From: Galbula dea
Lineage: Eukaryota > Chordata > Aves > Piciformes > Galbulidae
Length of the DNA stretch: 64,000 bases
Assembly (NCBI GenBank): GCA_013399015.1
Contig: VWZX01009108.1
Coordinates: forward strand, 917,286-981,285
Direction: 5' to 3'
The notes beneath the pieces are model-generated. The model made no database searches. It was not told where the DNA came from and saw only the letters and a program-made list of their open reading frames with translations. This document shows, in pieces, positions 1 through 11,673 of this stretch (position 1 is its first letter; every line of letters begins with the position of its first letter). Both the position numbers and the translations under genes were made by a program.

Positions 1-164
1 GAATTAGCTCAGTGCTGTGAGAGACCAAGGCTACAACAGCACAGACTGAATCCAGCACTGTTTCTGACATGGAAATGATGATCCTCGAGATCTAAGCTCC
101 CTAGAAAAGGCTGTGGCTAACAGAGACAGGCAAGAGAATGCAGTCAGAGCAGAAATGAGCTCAC

Positions 165-2500
165 CCCTTCGCTGTGCTGCACCACTGAGGCAATGTTCTG
201 CAGGTTCTGGAAGTTGTTTGCATTGACAGAACCAAACTCCACGATCTCATCATCAACCTGAAGTCCCTGGACAGAGACAGGAAAGAGATAAGCATCTGCC
301 TTCTCCAAAGACAGGTGATATCACAGGAGAATCAGCCTTCACTCAGCCATGTGGGCAGAGATGGGCTATGGCCCTACTCTCCTCCCCATTCAGGCAACAG
401 AACTACATGACACCCTCTCCATGTCCTTAGAAAGGAGGAAGCACTCATTCTTCTGTCTGTTCTGTGAGGCTAGAAGGGTCAGTGAGGCCTGGTTTGAGCT
501 CTGTGGTGCAATGATGCAGCTGAGAAGAGATTATTCATTCCCTTACTGTGCCTAGTCTCTTCACAGGACATCCCTGTGTGACCAGAAAAGGAAACAGGAG
601 GGGAAGCCTTACCAGCACCTAATTCCCACTTATTAACAAGAGACAGAGGAAGCCACCTGCTGTGTTTTCTCTCTGGGTCCAGAAGAAGCCTTCCCCAAGA
701 GCTGCCAGACCAACTTACTGAGATACTTGCAGGAGACCCTGGAGTCACAGCATTCACTCTGGCAAAGGCCTGTGGCAGGCTCTGGTTCTGGCTCATTGCC
801 TCAGCCAATGCCTCTGCCTCATCCTTGGCATGCTTCTCCTTCTCCCGGGCATGCAGCTGATGAAGAGCTTCCTCCACCTGCTTCATCAGGGCCTTGTGAT
901 CATTCTGCAAACCTGTGGGTGACACCATTAGCTCCCAGGCAGCAAGACTGAGTTACACCTAAGGGATCTTTCTCAGCACAGGCTCTCCTCTGCCACTGTC
1001 AGGAAATAGTGTTCTGAGTGTCTGGATCTCAGCTGTAGGCAGCAATAACCTCTGCTGGGTGCTGGGACCAGCCCTGCTCACACAGCCTCACAAATGTTTA
1101 TTGGTAGAAGCTAGACACAGGAAAACCACCCTACAAATTTTGATAACCACACAGAGAAGCAGGATCACCTAGAAATCACTGAGCAGCTGAAGTCTTTGTT
1201 TTCCATCAAGTCATGTACTGATATATGCAAGGAAAAGGCCACCCCCAAAGACAGGCACGGGGTAAGCCTGGGAAGAAATAAACATCAAGCTATTTTTTAT
1301 CCAAAGCTTATTCTGCAAACTCCACAAAACCACTTTGCTGTATTCCAGGAATCCCAAATGGCTCCACAGCAGAAGCAGAATTTCAATGCTGCTGCAACAG
1401 CATGTGGCCAAAAAGCATTTTACTGACTAAGCCAATCCCCATCAGTGATGAGCACTGAGCAAAATAACTGAAAAACAAACTCAGAGCAACCCTGGTTGGG
1501 AGTTTTTGAAGAATTATGATGAAGAAGCTGAACAATACAGTGTGGGAGAGACTTAAAAACATAGAATTGTTTAGGTTGGAAAAGACCTTTAAGTCCAACC
1601 ATTAACTGCCAGGTCACCACTAAACCACGGCCCTCAGCACCACATCTCCATGGCTTTTCAATCCCTCCAGGGATGGTGACTCCACCACTGTCCTGGGCAG
1701 CCTGGGCCAGGGCTTGACAACCCTTTCAGGGAAGAAACTGTTCCTGATGTTCAAACTGAACCTCCCCTGGCACGACTTCAAGCTGTTTCACCTTGTCCTA
1801 TTGCTGGTTACATGGGAGAAGAAACCAACCCCCACCTTGCTCCATCCTGCTTTCGGGGAGCTGGAGAGAGTGAGAAGGTCTCCCCTGAGCCTCCTTTTCT
1901 CTAGACTAACCAACTCCAGTTCCCTCAGCTCCTCCTCACAACACTTGTGCTCCAGACCCTTCACCAGCTTCCTTGCCCTTCTTTGGACATGCTCCAGCAC
2001 CTCGGTGTCCTCCTTCAATGGCTGTGCAGTTATTAACAGAGGTATTTACTCCAGCAACAGCAGCCTGTGGGTCTCCACAGAACTGATTTGTGTCAGTTCA
2101 TCTCTGCTGCCAGGGAGCACAGAGAACTGCCCCACGGCCCCGGGAAGGGACCAGTCCGCTCCCGCTCCCCACTCACAGATGATGTTGTGTCGGGCAGTGC
2201 GCACTTGGTAGAGGTCGATGTCGTTGCGGGGAAAGCCCTCGGCGTCAACCAGCGGCTCGTTCATCCCCACACCCTTTTGCTGCAAGAGTAAGAGGCTAGC
2301 CGTGAGGCGGCGAACCGGCGCTGCAGGCCCTCCCCACTCCGCCCGCCCCGGCCCGGCCCGGCCCGGCCCTGCCCCGCCGCACTGACGCTCTCCAGCAGCT
2401 CGTAGCAAGCCTTGATCTGCGCTTCGATCTCGTCCTTCCTCTTCACCAGCTGCTGCACGTCGCTGACGGTGACAGGACGGCTACCGTCGGGCTGCGCCAT
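165..2500 (-). CDS. PSMD9: PSMD9, 26S proteasome non-ATPase regulatory subunit 9 (assembly chaperone p27/Nas2), partial
   Basis: Four coding exons are visible: 2387-2500 (residues 1-38), 2177-2279, 719-912 and 165-266, giving 171 residues. Each junction has GT-AG borders and the reading phase carries across all of them. The mammalian protein is about 223 residues, so the last part, which completes the PDZ domain, lies beyond the left edge. The ATG at 2498-2500 starts MAQPDGSRPV. Residues 11-110 are helical and charged (VSDVQQLVKRKDEIEAQIKA, then LQNDHKALMKQVEEAL), matching the N-terminal coiled-coil domain. MNEPLVD and LYQVRTARHNIIC are family signatures. A PDZ domain begins near residue 120 (SPASI, then GLQVDDEIVEFGSVN). 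In known family members the protein chaperones assembly of the proteasome base by binding the C-terminal tail of the ATPase PSMC3 (Rpt5) in cytosol and nucleus. It is head to head with HPD. Identification is by recognition of the conserved protein sequence. Confidence 0.95.
1559..2022 (-). mobile_element. CR1 LINE 3' fragment in PSMD9 intron 2
   Basis: Read on the minus strand, this encodes the C-terminal end of the CR1 reverse-transcriptase ORF (DTEVLEHVQRRARKLVKGLE, then EELRELELVSLEKRRLRGDL). It continues into the CR1 3' tail that ends at the TTCTAT-type terminus near 1559. It is truncated at its 5' end, as most avian CR1 copies are, and diverged, with a stop in the reading frame. It lies wholly within PSMD9 intron 2 (913-2176). 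Confidence 0.9.
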
Positions 2501-2640
2501 GGCCGCGCCGCAGGGGGAGAGACCGCGACGGGAGCCGGGAGAGGACAAACGGCGTCAGGACCGCGGAGGCTCCGCCCAGGGGCGGGGCATGGGGTGGGGC
2601 CAGAGCCGTGAGGTGGCACGGGAGCGTCCCTGCCGCCGGG
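2290..2640 (-). promoter_or_regulatory. PSMD9: PSMD9 CpG-rich promoter and 5' end
   Basis: CpG dinucleotides are dense from about 2140 to 2640, covering exon 1, the start of intron 1 and the sequence upstream of the ATG. No TATA box is evident. This is the usual form of a housekeeping promoter, and the start site is probably within 100 bases upstream of the ATG at 2500. The gene-strand CCGG-rich run at 2340-2380 in intron 1 is part of the same island. Extent is judged by eye. Confidence 0.7.
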
Positions 2641-2930
2641 TGGGGTAGCTGCCAGGGTGCCGCGGGTAGCACAGCTCTGGTGGTGACAATGGTGGCACAG
2701 CAGCGTCCCTGCCATAGGGTTATGCAGCTGTGGTGGTGGCACAGCGCTGGTGGTGACAACAGTGACACAGCAGTGTCACCACCATAGGTTCATAAAGCCA
2801 TGATGATGCCATAGGGTGACACAGCAGTGGCAATGACGTGAGGTGGCACAGCGCTGGTGGTGACACTGGTGTCACAGCAGTGTCCCTGCCATAAGGTTGT
2901 CCAGCTGTGGTGGTGCCGTGGGGTGACTGT
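2609..2930. repeat. Degenerate minisatellite in the PSMD9-HPD spacer
   Basis: About three to four imperfect units of roughly 70-110 bases are seen. Each has a core such as CTGGTGGTGACA, then CACAGCAG(C/T)GTCCCTGCCATA and CAGCTGTGGTGGTG. Core copies start near 2673, 2741 and 2851, and a worn copy of the GTCCCTGCC part lies at 2627. Unit lengths differ because of internal indels. It sits just upstream of the PSMD9 promoter. Confidence 0.75.
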
Positions 2931-3689
2931 CCCTTCTCCTGGTCCCTCTCCAGCCTGTCCCCCGGCACACTTGCCAGGGAAGTGCACAGAATCCATGTCC
3001 CCTGCAGAGCATAGCATTAGGGGACACAGTCCCACCAGCAGACCACCACGCTCGTCCTTCATGTCACTGGCACCCACCCAAGCCCTCTGTGCTCATCCTC
3101 CCAACCCCGCCATGGTGTCTCTCGTGGTTCCAGCTCACCGCCATTCCCAGTTACGGGGTGTTTGTGCACTGGTGTTTCCCCCAGCAGAGCTGCCTGCTGT
3201 CCCCTCCTCCTGCTGCTACCACATTTTGGGGACCCTGATGGCACTGGGCTTACCAGAGCTGAAGGTGGCACTGGGTGGCCTCAGGTCCAGACAGCCTACA
3301 CGCAGCTGGACTCTACATGAAGCCAAACTGCCCTGGATCAGCGTTGGCTGGGATAGGACCCGTCCCAATGAAGGGGCGAATGTCCCCAAGGGCAGGCAGG
3401 TGGCTGGGGAGGGCTGTGCTGTTGCGGTTGCGTCACCCCAGCATGGCCCTGGTTTTACTGTGGCGTTGGCAGGGTCCTGCACCGCAGAGCTTCGCATCCT
3501 CACCACCCTCCGCGTTTAACCTTGCTGGGCCCCAGCCAAGACTGCAAAGGACCCTATGACACAGCACTAAAAAGCCACCAAGGGACAATGCTGGCAGCTC
3601 CCAGCCCAAACCAAACACAGCTCTGGGCTACAAATGCTTCTGGTTGGGGGTGGGAGAAGGTGGAGCTGAGGAGGAGCTTCCCTTGTCCC
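2931..3689. other. Spacer upstream of HPD, nothing recognised
   Basis: This is unique sequence of moderate GC content between the minisatellite and the HPD promoter. Short open frames exist on both strands but none resembles a known protein or has supporting splice structure. Confidence 0.5.
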
Positions 3690-3757
3690 ACCAGGTTATT
3701 AAATGCCCTCCTGGACTCGTGCTCTCCTTGCCGCTGTCACGTCGCCAGGTCACAGCA
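3690..3757 (+). promoter_or_regulatory. HPD: Putative HPD core promoter and short 5' UTR
   Basis: An AT-rich TTATTAAAT element at 3696-3704 stands in otherwise GC-rich sequence, 54 bases before the start codon. If it acts as a TATA-like box, the transcript would begin near 3728 with a 5' UTR of about 30 bases. It could equally be a degenerate HNF1 half-site, which would fit a liver gene. This is inferred from position and composition only. Confidence 0.35.
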
Positions 3758-6700
3758 ATGGTGAGAGGCTGCAGATGGGTGTTAATGAGAGCGGTCAGGG
3801 CTCAGCGGGATACCTCGGGAACTTTATGGGGTTAATCTCTGCTAGAACTGGGATGTTTTAGTGGCTGAGCTGGAAATCGTGTAGAAGCGCTGTTCCTCCT
3901 ACACTGACCTTCGGATTCCAGCTCTTGGGGGCTGAGACCTTCCTGAACTGCTAACATCTCTCTTTTCTGACTCTCTCTTTTAGACAAGTTACACAGACAA
4001 GGGAGAAAAGGTAAGAGCTGGTTGGTGTCTGCGCTCCTGCAAAACACCAGCTGCACTAACACAGAGAGTACCCATCCCTTACTCCTTGACCACCTGGGGA
4101 AATCAGAAGTAAAACTACTCACTGGTTGGGCCACGCAGGACATGGTTGCTCATTGTAAATCAACCTTAATAGTGGAAGCTTTTCCATTTCCTTTTTCTTT
4201 CTGGTTTGGGAGGAGAGCAACAGTCAGGAGATAATAAGTATTTCCCAGCCAACACCGATGTTTAAGCAGAATCCTTATTTATTGCAGCATGTATTTCTTT
4301 CCAATCACTGCACCTATTCCCCACCTTTTTCCCCTAGAAATCACCTTGCTGCAGATGGTGGCTGGGATGGTGCTCAGTGCCGTGGTTTGGATGGCAGTGT
4401 GACAGGGTGAAGGAGTTTGTCCTGCCACTGGTGGTTGTTTAAGGGAGAATTAATCTTTAACATGGCAACAGTGGTGGGTGGGCAGCCTGCCGTGGGGGCT
4501 GAACACTGGGAGCACCGGGAGCACGGGAGCACCGGGACTGACCCACCCCAGACGAGACAGGGCTTTGCACCTTCCACCCTGCGGAGCAGGACCCTGTGGG
4601 ACCTGACTATAAAGCACTGTGGAAAATCCCAGTTTTGGGGAGTAGCCAGAGCTTCACTCAATTAATCCAGATGCATTCACATTGCAAGGATCATGGCCAT
4701 GGCTTCTCTGTGCTCCGGAGACGAGCAACATGGAAGACAAGGCTGTGGCAGCAGCTCTCAGCCCTGTTTTCCCCTTCCCTTCCTGTAGCACCTGCAAGGT
4801 CGCTTCATCCATTTCCACTCCATCACCTTCTGGGTCGGCAATGCCAAGCAGGTGAGAGGCTGCAGCTGGCCTGGGCACGTGTCACGGTGGGCACAGGGTA
4901 AACATTCCAGTTCCTGGCTGCCAGGAGGGCTGCTCATCCCAGCTCCCACCATGACGGCATCCCAAAGCCTGTCCTTGGCTCAGAGCCTGCGCCCATCAGC
5001 ATGGCCTCGGCCGATGGCCTTGGGAGCCCTTGCGCAAGGCGAGGGGTGGCTGCCCCTGGGGTTGTGTGTGGGAGGGACCCAGGAAAAGCAACCCAGCACA
5101 TGTAGCAGGGCTTGAGATAAGGTGTCCTGGTAGCTTCTCTCCATCACTCACTGTTAAAAGGCTGCTGGAGAATTAAAAATCCTTCTGCCTCTAACCTGAG
5201 CTGCTTTTCACCCAACTCAGTAGATGAACCAGAGACGGGCAGAAATGGTTACTCCTCGGTGGTGGCTCCCTGCCTGCCCCCAGCTGCCTTAGGTGCAGGA
5301 GGGCTCTGGAGACAGCACCTCCCACTGAGACTGGGGCTTTTTCCCCCCAGTATTGCTCTATTGTCACCTCTGTTTGTCCCTCCTGGACTGCTGGAGGGAA
5401 ACAGAAAAGCTCCCTGCACACACAGACACATATGTGCACACGAGTGACGTGCACATGGGTGACGTGCACATATCACAGTGGCTGTTGGTGCTGCCCTGGC
5501 CTTGGGGAGCCCTGTGGGAACTGGGGTGTCACTGGCACTGTGACTTCACCCGGGGTGCCTCTCACCTGCCTGCAGGCTGCATCCTACTACTGCAACAAGA
5601 TGGGGTTTGAGGAGCTGGCGTACCGGGGCCTGGAGACAGGCAGCAGGGAGGTGGTCTCCCATGTCATCAAGCAGGACAAGGTAAGGGAGGAACCTTGCAG
5701 AGGTTCCAGGGTGGAGGGCAGGGGAAGACAAGCTGGTGTTAGGCATATGGGTGCCACCAAAATCCATTTGCACCATGAAACCCGCTGCCTGTGGTGCCTC
5801 TGCCCTAGGCTGGGGTTGCAGCTGCACCACCACATCTCCATCTCTCACCTCCCCTCCTCTTCCTCACCAGATCGTGTTTATTCTCTCATCTGCGCTCAAC
5901 CCAGGGAATGAGGGTAAGTGCCACAGGGAGGGAGAGTGGGAAATGGCCATGGAAGGGCAAAGCATCCCTGCTCATGCCCATGGCTGCTCTTGCTCCGGGC
6001 AGAGATGGGGGAGCACCTGGTGAAGCATGGTGATGGGGTGAAGGACATTGCCTTTGAAGTGGAGGACTGTGACTTTATTGTGAAGGTAGGCAGCCCCTCC
6101 TGTGTGGCACCCCAAAATGGTAAGGGGAGGTAGAAGGGCCTGGGAACATTTCCCCCCTAAGCCCTGAGGAGCTGTGGCTGGAGAGGGTCTCTCTGCTTCT
6201 GCTCAGAAAGCCAAAGAGCGTGGAGCTGTGGTGGTGAAGGAACCGTGGGTGGAGGAGGACAAATTTGGGAAGGTGAAGTTCGCGGTGATCCAGACGGTAA
6301 GCAGTAGGGCAGCTGCAGAGGCTGACCATGGGTGGGGTCCATGGCAGCAGGCTGGACCTGGGAGGTCTCTGAAAATAATGAGGTCACCATGCAACTGCTT
6401 TCCTCCCTCTCACAGTATGGTGACACCACTCACACGTTGATAGAGAAGCTCAATTACAAGGGTCTCTTCCTACCTGGGTATCACCCACCCCTCTTTAAGG
6501 ACCCCCTGCTGCCAAAGCTGTGAGTATTTGGCAGAGGCTCCTGCCTGGCTCTTTGCCACCATGTGCTGGTGGGATCTCCCACCAAGGAACTGGGCATGTC
6601 CCCACAACTGTGCCATGGCTTGTCCGCAAGCCTAGTTGAGAGCTTCCCTTGGCTTCCCCCCGCAGACCAAGTGCCAAGCTCAACTTCATCGACCACGTTG

Positions 6701-8935
6701 TGGGCAACCAGCCTGACCTCCAGATGGTCCCAGTGGCAGACTGGTAAGACTGGGGAGGGCTGGTGGTAGGAGGGATGGAGGAGCAGCAGAGCTCTGCTGG
6801 TCTCATTCCCTCCATCGGCAGAGGCTGAGAATAATTAAGCCAGAGCAGAGTTTTGTTAGTGCCAAGACGAAGCAAGGGACTTGAATGTGTCCTCTGTGGC
6901 CTGGACAGGTACCAGAAGAACCTGCTTTTCCACCGCTTCTGGTCAGTGGACGACAAGCAGCTGCACACTGAATTCAGTGCCCTGCGCTCCATCGTGGTCA
7001 CCAACTACGAAGAGACCATTAAGATGCCTATCAACGAGCCAGCGCCTGGCAAGAAGAAATCCCAGATTCAGGTGAACACACACTGGTGGTTGATCCATCA
7101 GGCTGCCACCACCTTCAGCAGGGCTTTGACTAAGGAAAAGGGACCAAGAGGTCAGTGATTTGGGGCCAGCACTGATGTGCTGTGCAAAGTGGCTGCTGGA
7201 AAGCAGTCCTGGCTCTGCTCAGGTCTGCCAAGAGCTGTAGGACCCTGGAAAGCTGCTGGGACAGAGCTGGCTTAGCTCTAACGTCACCAATACTATCTTC
7301 TTTTTCCATTTGTGGTCCCACAGCCCATCTTGCTTTCCTGGTTTTAAGCCCAAGCCCAGCCCTGTGCACACTGTAGCTGTGCTGTATCTAATACAGTAAC
7401 ATTTTTTCCCTGCAGGAATACATCGACTACTACGGAGGAGCTGGAGTCCAGCACATTGCCCTCAACACCTCCGACATCATCTCAGCAGTGAGTGCAGCCC
7501 TGGGCAGCTCCCTGCCCCAGCTTGTCCTGCCTTGGCACCACTCCACATCCGCCCTGTCCTGCCAGGCACAGTCCTTGTCACAGGGTGGTGATGGACCATA
7601 ACCCCTGGTGGGGTATGGTGACACAGTCAGGCTGAGCCATGGTTGTCTTACAACCAGGATTAACTGAGTCACTGGAAAAGGACCTGCCTGCACATGCAAG
7701 CTGCTGGCAGACACCTGTCCCTCCAGCTTAAAGCACTTGGGGTCTGCAGGAACCCCAAGAGAACATGCTGTCATAGAATCAGAGAATCATTATGGTAGGA
7801 AAAGCCCTCTGAGATCACCAAGTCCAACCATCCACCCAACACTACCATGCTCACCGCTAAACCATGGCCCCAAGCACCACATCTACACCTTCTTTGGACA
7901 CTTCCATGGATGGTGATTCCACCACCTACCTCCCTAGGTAGCCTGTTCCAATGCCTGGCTGCTAGGCTGAGCCACCAGAGCACATCACTCACCTTTGCCT
8001 GGGGCAGATGCTGGTCTGGATTGAGCCCAGCTGTTGTTGAGCACTTGGTTTTGGGCTCCTCTCCAGGCTAAACGGCCTCCAGAGGTGTCAGGGGGTCAAG
8101 GTAGGATAAAGCATCCTTGCACAGTGGCCAACTCTCTGTATTGCATCTTGGGCCCTCCTGTTCCTGGTGCCCAAAGCGAGAGGCTGGGACAGGTCCCCAT
8201 GCCCAAGGTTGGCCAACACCGTGGGCAAGTGTCACTGCCTCCCAACACCACACATCCCAAGACATCCTCTTGGTACAAACCAGCCCCAAGCCCAACCCAC
8301 ACCGGGGTCTCCCCTGCCTTGCAGATCACCAACCTGAAGCAGAGGGGCATGCAGTTCATGGATGTGCCAGCCAGCTACTACCAGGTGCTGAGGGAGAGGC
8401 TGAAAACTGCCAAAATCAAAGTGAAGGAGAACATCGACAAGCTGGCGGTGAGTCACAACAACCTGAGAAGGAAAAGCTTTGCTCAGGGCTGGACTGGTTC
8501 CCCAAAGTGTTTTGCAGGCGTAAGGGTGATGCCAAAGGATCTCCTGGCTTCTCTGTGAGCCTTCAAGCTGTTATCTTGTTTCATTTCTCCAGGAACTGAA
8601 AATCCTGGTGGATTTTGATGAGAAAGGCTACTTGCTCCAGATCTTCACCAAACCAGTTCAAGACAGACCCACGGTCTTCCTGGAGGTCATCCAGCGACAT
8701 AACCACCAGGTTGGTTTGAGGATTTCAGGATGATCTTGGCTCTGAGACCTCAGGGCCATCGAGTACCAGCACCCAGCCAGCTCCCAGCTGAGGGACCTGC
8801 TCTGAAATGTTCTCCCCTCCACAGGGCTTTGGTGCTGGGAACTTCAAGTCTCTGTTTGAAGCAATAGAAATGGATCAAGATGCAAGAGGAAACCTGACCA
8901 TCCTGGAGCCCAACGGGGACACCAGGCGCATCTAG
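3758..8935 (+). CDS. HPD: HPD, 4-hydroxyphenylpyruvate dioxygenase
   Basis: Fourteen coding exons: 3758-3760, 3984-4010, 4789-4851, 5576-5680, 5871-5913, 6003-6085, 6207-6296, 6416-6519, 6666-6743, 6909-7071, 7416-7487, 8325-8447, 8593-8709 and 8825-8935. All have GT-AG borders and compatible phases. The spliced product is 393 residues, the same length as human HPD. The enzyme converts 4-hydroxyphenylpyruvate to homogentisate, the second step of tyrosine breakdown, using non-haem Fe(II) and O2 in the cytosol. The facial-triad ligands fall at His183 (IDHVVGNQ), His266 (GVQHIAL) and Glu349 (FLEVIQRHN), the human numbering. Other conserved blocks are GFEELAYRGLETGSREVVSH, FEVEDCD, DKFGKVKFAV, LPGY, FHRFWSVDD, KTAKIKVKENID and YLLQIFTKPVQDRPT. 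The first exon contributes only the ATG, followed directly by the GTGAGA donor. No frameshift or missing catalytic residue is seen, so the gene should be functional. The exon 1 assignment is the least certain part. Confidence 0.97.
5445..5471 (+). repeat. Tandem TGACGTGCACAT pair in HPD intron 3
   Basis: The 12-mer TGACGTGCACAT occurs at 5445-5456 and again at 5460-5471, a 15-base period, within a CACA-rich stretch. TGACGT is the core recognised by CREB/ATF-type bZIP factors. No function is shown. Confidence 0.6.
7771..7978 (-). mobile_element. CR1 LINE 3' fragment in HPD intron 11
   Basis: The plus strand begins TCATAGAATCAGAGAATC, the reverse complement of the CR1 3' terminal repeats. It continues through the usual AGTCCAACC and CTAAACCATGGCCC landmarks. 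It is antisense to HPD, 5'-truncated and non-coding. The distal edge is approximate. Confidence 0.85.
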
Positions 8936-9705
8936 AGGGCAGCAGACACGCTGCCCTCACCCCTAACAAGCTGATTCACAAACGAACCAGGATTCTTTGG
9001 TAAATAGTCCAGACCTAAGTGTCACAAACCCAAGGAAGCTGCTGCCAAGTGGAGATGTAAAAGGACTCAACACTTATCCTGACCCAGCCCTGGCACTGCC
9101 CTCCAGGGAATTCTTGGGAGAGGGAACGTGGGAAATAGCAAACATGCTCTTTAAAAGCAGTTTGAGCTGATCCAAACCACCAAATTCTCCACAAAGGGCA
9201 GATTTAAGGCATGTCCCAAAGACACACAGTGAAGGAGAAGGACAGAAGAAACCACTGGGAGCGCTTCAGTTTAGTCTACCTAAAGTTTTCTGCTAATTCA
9301 ACTCCATGGGAAGCTGGGAGAGGAAAGCTCAGAGGCTTCTGCCTCTCTGTGCACCTCAGTTTGTAAGATTTTATTTGAATTGCTTTTAGACCCAATCTGA
9401 AATTGGAATTTGCTGAGATTAAAGATTTTAGGGTAGCTGCAACATTCTGGAACAAGACTTATTTGACTTGAGCTATTTCAGCTTCCCAAGGCAACACAGA
9501 CTTGCTCCAACACCTGTAAATTCCAGAATTAATGAGGGGTTGGGGTTTCTCCCATGCTTCCAGAAGTGATTGCTGGTATTGGCAGTGATCCCTTGGCTCA
9601 GATCCTGGCTGCATGTGCAAAGTCCTCTTTGGGCACCACTCTGATATTGTCACTGTCCTTTGGACTTTCCCCACCAACGTAATAAAACCCTTTTCTGTCC
9701 CAGCC
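8936..9705 (+). terminator. HPD: HPD 3' UTR and polyadenylation signal
   Basis: The stop codon ends at 8935. The only canonical AATAAA downstream on this strand before the CR1 copy is at 9681-9686. Cleavage is expected about 15-25 bases later, giving a 3' UTR of roughly 765 bases. No open frame of note lies in between. Confidence 0.75.
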
Positions 9706-9831
9706 TGAGTGCCTGGTAAGTTAACATTGTTGGGGCTGGAGTTCCCCTACCCCATGTTCACTGTGGCTACAGGTCCAAGGCTCCCTGAGGAGTCCACAGA
9801 CCTCAGCACATAACTGCTGAAGAACATCTCA

Positions 9832-10310
9832 GGGTCACAGGATAGTTAAGGTTGGAAGGGACCTCCAGAGGTCATCCAGTCCAACCTCCCTGCTCTAGAA
9901 GGGTCACCTAGAGCACATCACTCAGGATTGTGTCCAGACAGTTTTTGAATCACTCCAGAGAAGGAGACTCCAGGAGCTCTCTGGGCAGCCTGGGCCAGTG
10001 CTCTGGCATCCTCACAGTGAAGTTCTTCCTCATGTTGAGGTGGAACTTACTGTGTTCCAGTCTGCATCTGCTGCCTTGTGTCCAATTGCTTGGCCCCATC
10101 GAGAAGAGCCTGGTTCCATCCTCTCACCACCCTCCCTTCAGACACTTCTATCCATTCTATCCCTTCTCAGCCTCCTCCAGACTAAACAAGCCCAGCCCTC
10201 TCAGCCTTTCCTCACAGGGTTGATGCTCCAGGCCCTCATCATCTTTGTAGCTGGCCTTGTTGGACTCACACTGGGTCTCTGGTGCCTGCAGATCTCCTTG
10301 CTGTTGCTCA
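9832..10310 (-). mobile_element. CR1 LINE 3' fragment between HPD and SETD1B
   Basis: The plus strand shows the reverse-complement CR1 3' region: GTTGGAAGGGACCTCCAGAG, GTCATCCAGTCCAACC, GGGCAGCCTGGGCCAGTGCTC and TCAGCCTCCTCCAGACTAAA, in that order. It is 5'-truncated. It separates the converging 3' ends of HPD and SETD1B. Confidence 0.9.
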
Positions 10311-11150
10311 TCTGCGATCTGAAGCCCTGGGGCACTCACCACTGCTCCCCAAGTTTCCCAGAGTCACAGCTGTTCAAAGCCTGTGCCACCAAAGCCCCTG
10401 CCAAGCCCTCAAGCTCAGGACTGGCTCATCAGATAATGAGTTCTTCCACCAGCCCAAGTCCCTGTCCCATCTGGCCACCCTCCAAGGCTGAGCCCTGCTG
10501 CCTTCTGCCCTGTGTGGTTTGGCAGTCCTGCATCCCCATCCCTTCAGCCACCACGCTGAGCTCCAGAAGCTGAGAACCAAGCTGGGAAGTCACCTACAGC
10601 CCAGGCTCTCTCCTGTCTCCTTCCATTTTCTCCTCCATCAGCCACTCCATTCATCTCTGCTCTGAGTATCCCCTTTCTAAAGCTCAGGGAAGCCACTTTG
10701 ACCACCAACCACCACACTCTCAGCAGCAGCAACCCCCACTGAGGGAGTGGGGGGGGCACATGGTCAGCTCCAGGCTGTGCTTTCACCTGCATCAAACCTC
10801 AGCAGCTCTCCCCTCCTGTAACCCACAGGGAAGAGAATTCATTTCAGACGTGAGTGACCTGACTTAGAATAAACAAACCAGAGGGCCTCTGGCCCCACAC
10901 AGCCTTAGGGCATCACCCAGGCAGCAACAAGAACACCTCACTTTGGAGGTTAAGGGCTTTTGCCTCCATAAAGTTAAAAAACCAAACCCAACAAAGACCC
11001 AAAAACCAAACCAGAAAAGAAGTGAACTCAGGAGATCTTAGGGCAGGGGCAGCAGGAGCAGGGAGTCACCTGCCCAGGCAGCACCACTCAGGTTAGGGAC
11101 ACTACTGGGGGGGTTGGGGTCAGCCCCTGACTCTGCTTCAGCTCTTCAGG
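10311..11150. other. Intergenic stretch, HPD to SETD1B 3' end
   Basis: There is no gene here that I can support. It contains a simple A/C-rich tract (10970-11022, repeated AACCAAACCC-like words) and a short G-run at 10749-10756. The right boundary depends on where SETD1B transcripts end, which is uncertain. Confidence 0.45.
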
Positions 11151-11667
11151 GGTTGTAAGGACTTTTAATACTAAGATGATGTTTATAAACTTAAATCCCT
11201 CCCATATTTCTTTCATACAATGTGAAGTTGCTTAAAGTCATTTTCTGCTCATCAGAATTAGTATTTTCAGTAAGCTTTGCTGCAAATCAGTTCTTTGGGT
11301 TACTCTTTGTCTGGATCTGGTTCTTTGAGCTCTCATGAAAGCTACACATGAAGCACAAGAGGGATTTTTCTGTAAGAAAAGTCAGTATATTTATGGTTTG
11401 CTTTATAAAAGTTACTATAATACAATGGTACATAGTATTCAATTCACAAAAATATGAACAAATATATACAGCATGACACATCCACAACAAAAACACTTTC
11501 TCCAAAACAAGATACATACTGGTGACAGATTCTATATGCACAAAACATCCCTAAATTTATCCATTTGCTGAAGGAAAGAAAAAGCAGAAATCCTAAATCT
11601 TCAAAGCAGAGTTGTTGGTGTTGTTCTTTTTTTTTTTTAAGGAACATAAAAAAACCCCCAGATTTCC

Positions 11668-11673
11668 TTTATT
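11668..11673 (-). terminator. SETD1B: Candidate distal SETD1B polyadenylation signal
   Basis: A canonical AATAAA on the gene strand, followed in the direction of transcription by a G/U-rich stretch. An alternative ATTAAA lies 500 bases further on at 11164-11169. Confidence 0.4.

Noticed and set aside
1714..2211. 165-codon plus-strand frame
   Set aside because: It is the antisense of a CR1 fragment running into PSMD9 exon 2; not a gene.
9998..10573. 191-codon plus-strand frame after HPD
   Set aside because: It is antisense CR1 sequence continuing into unique DNA; no protein family.
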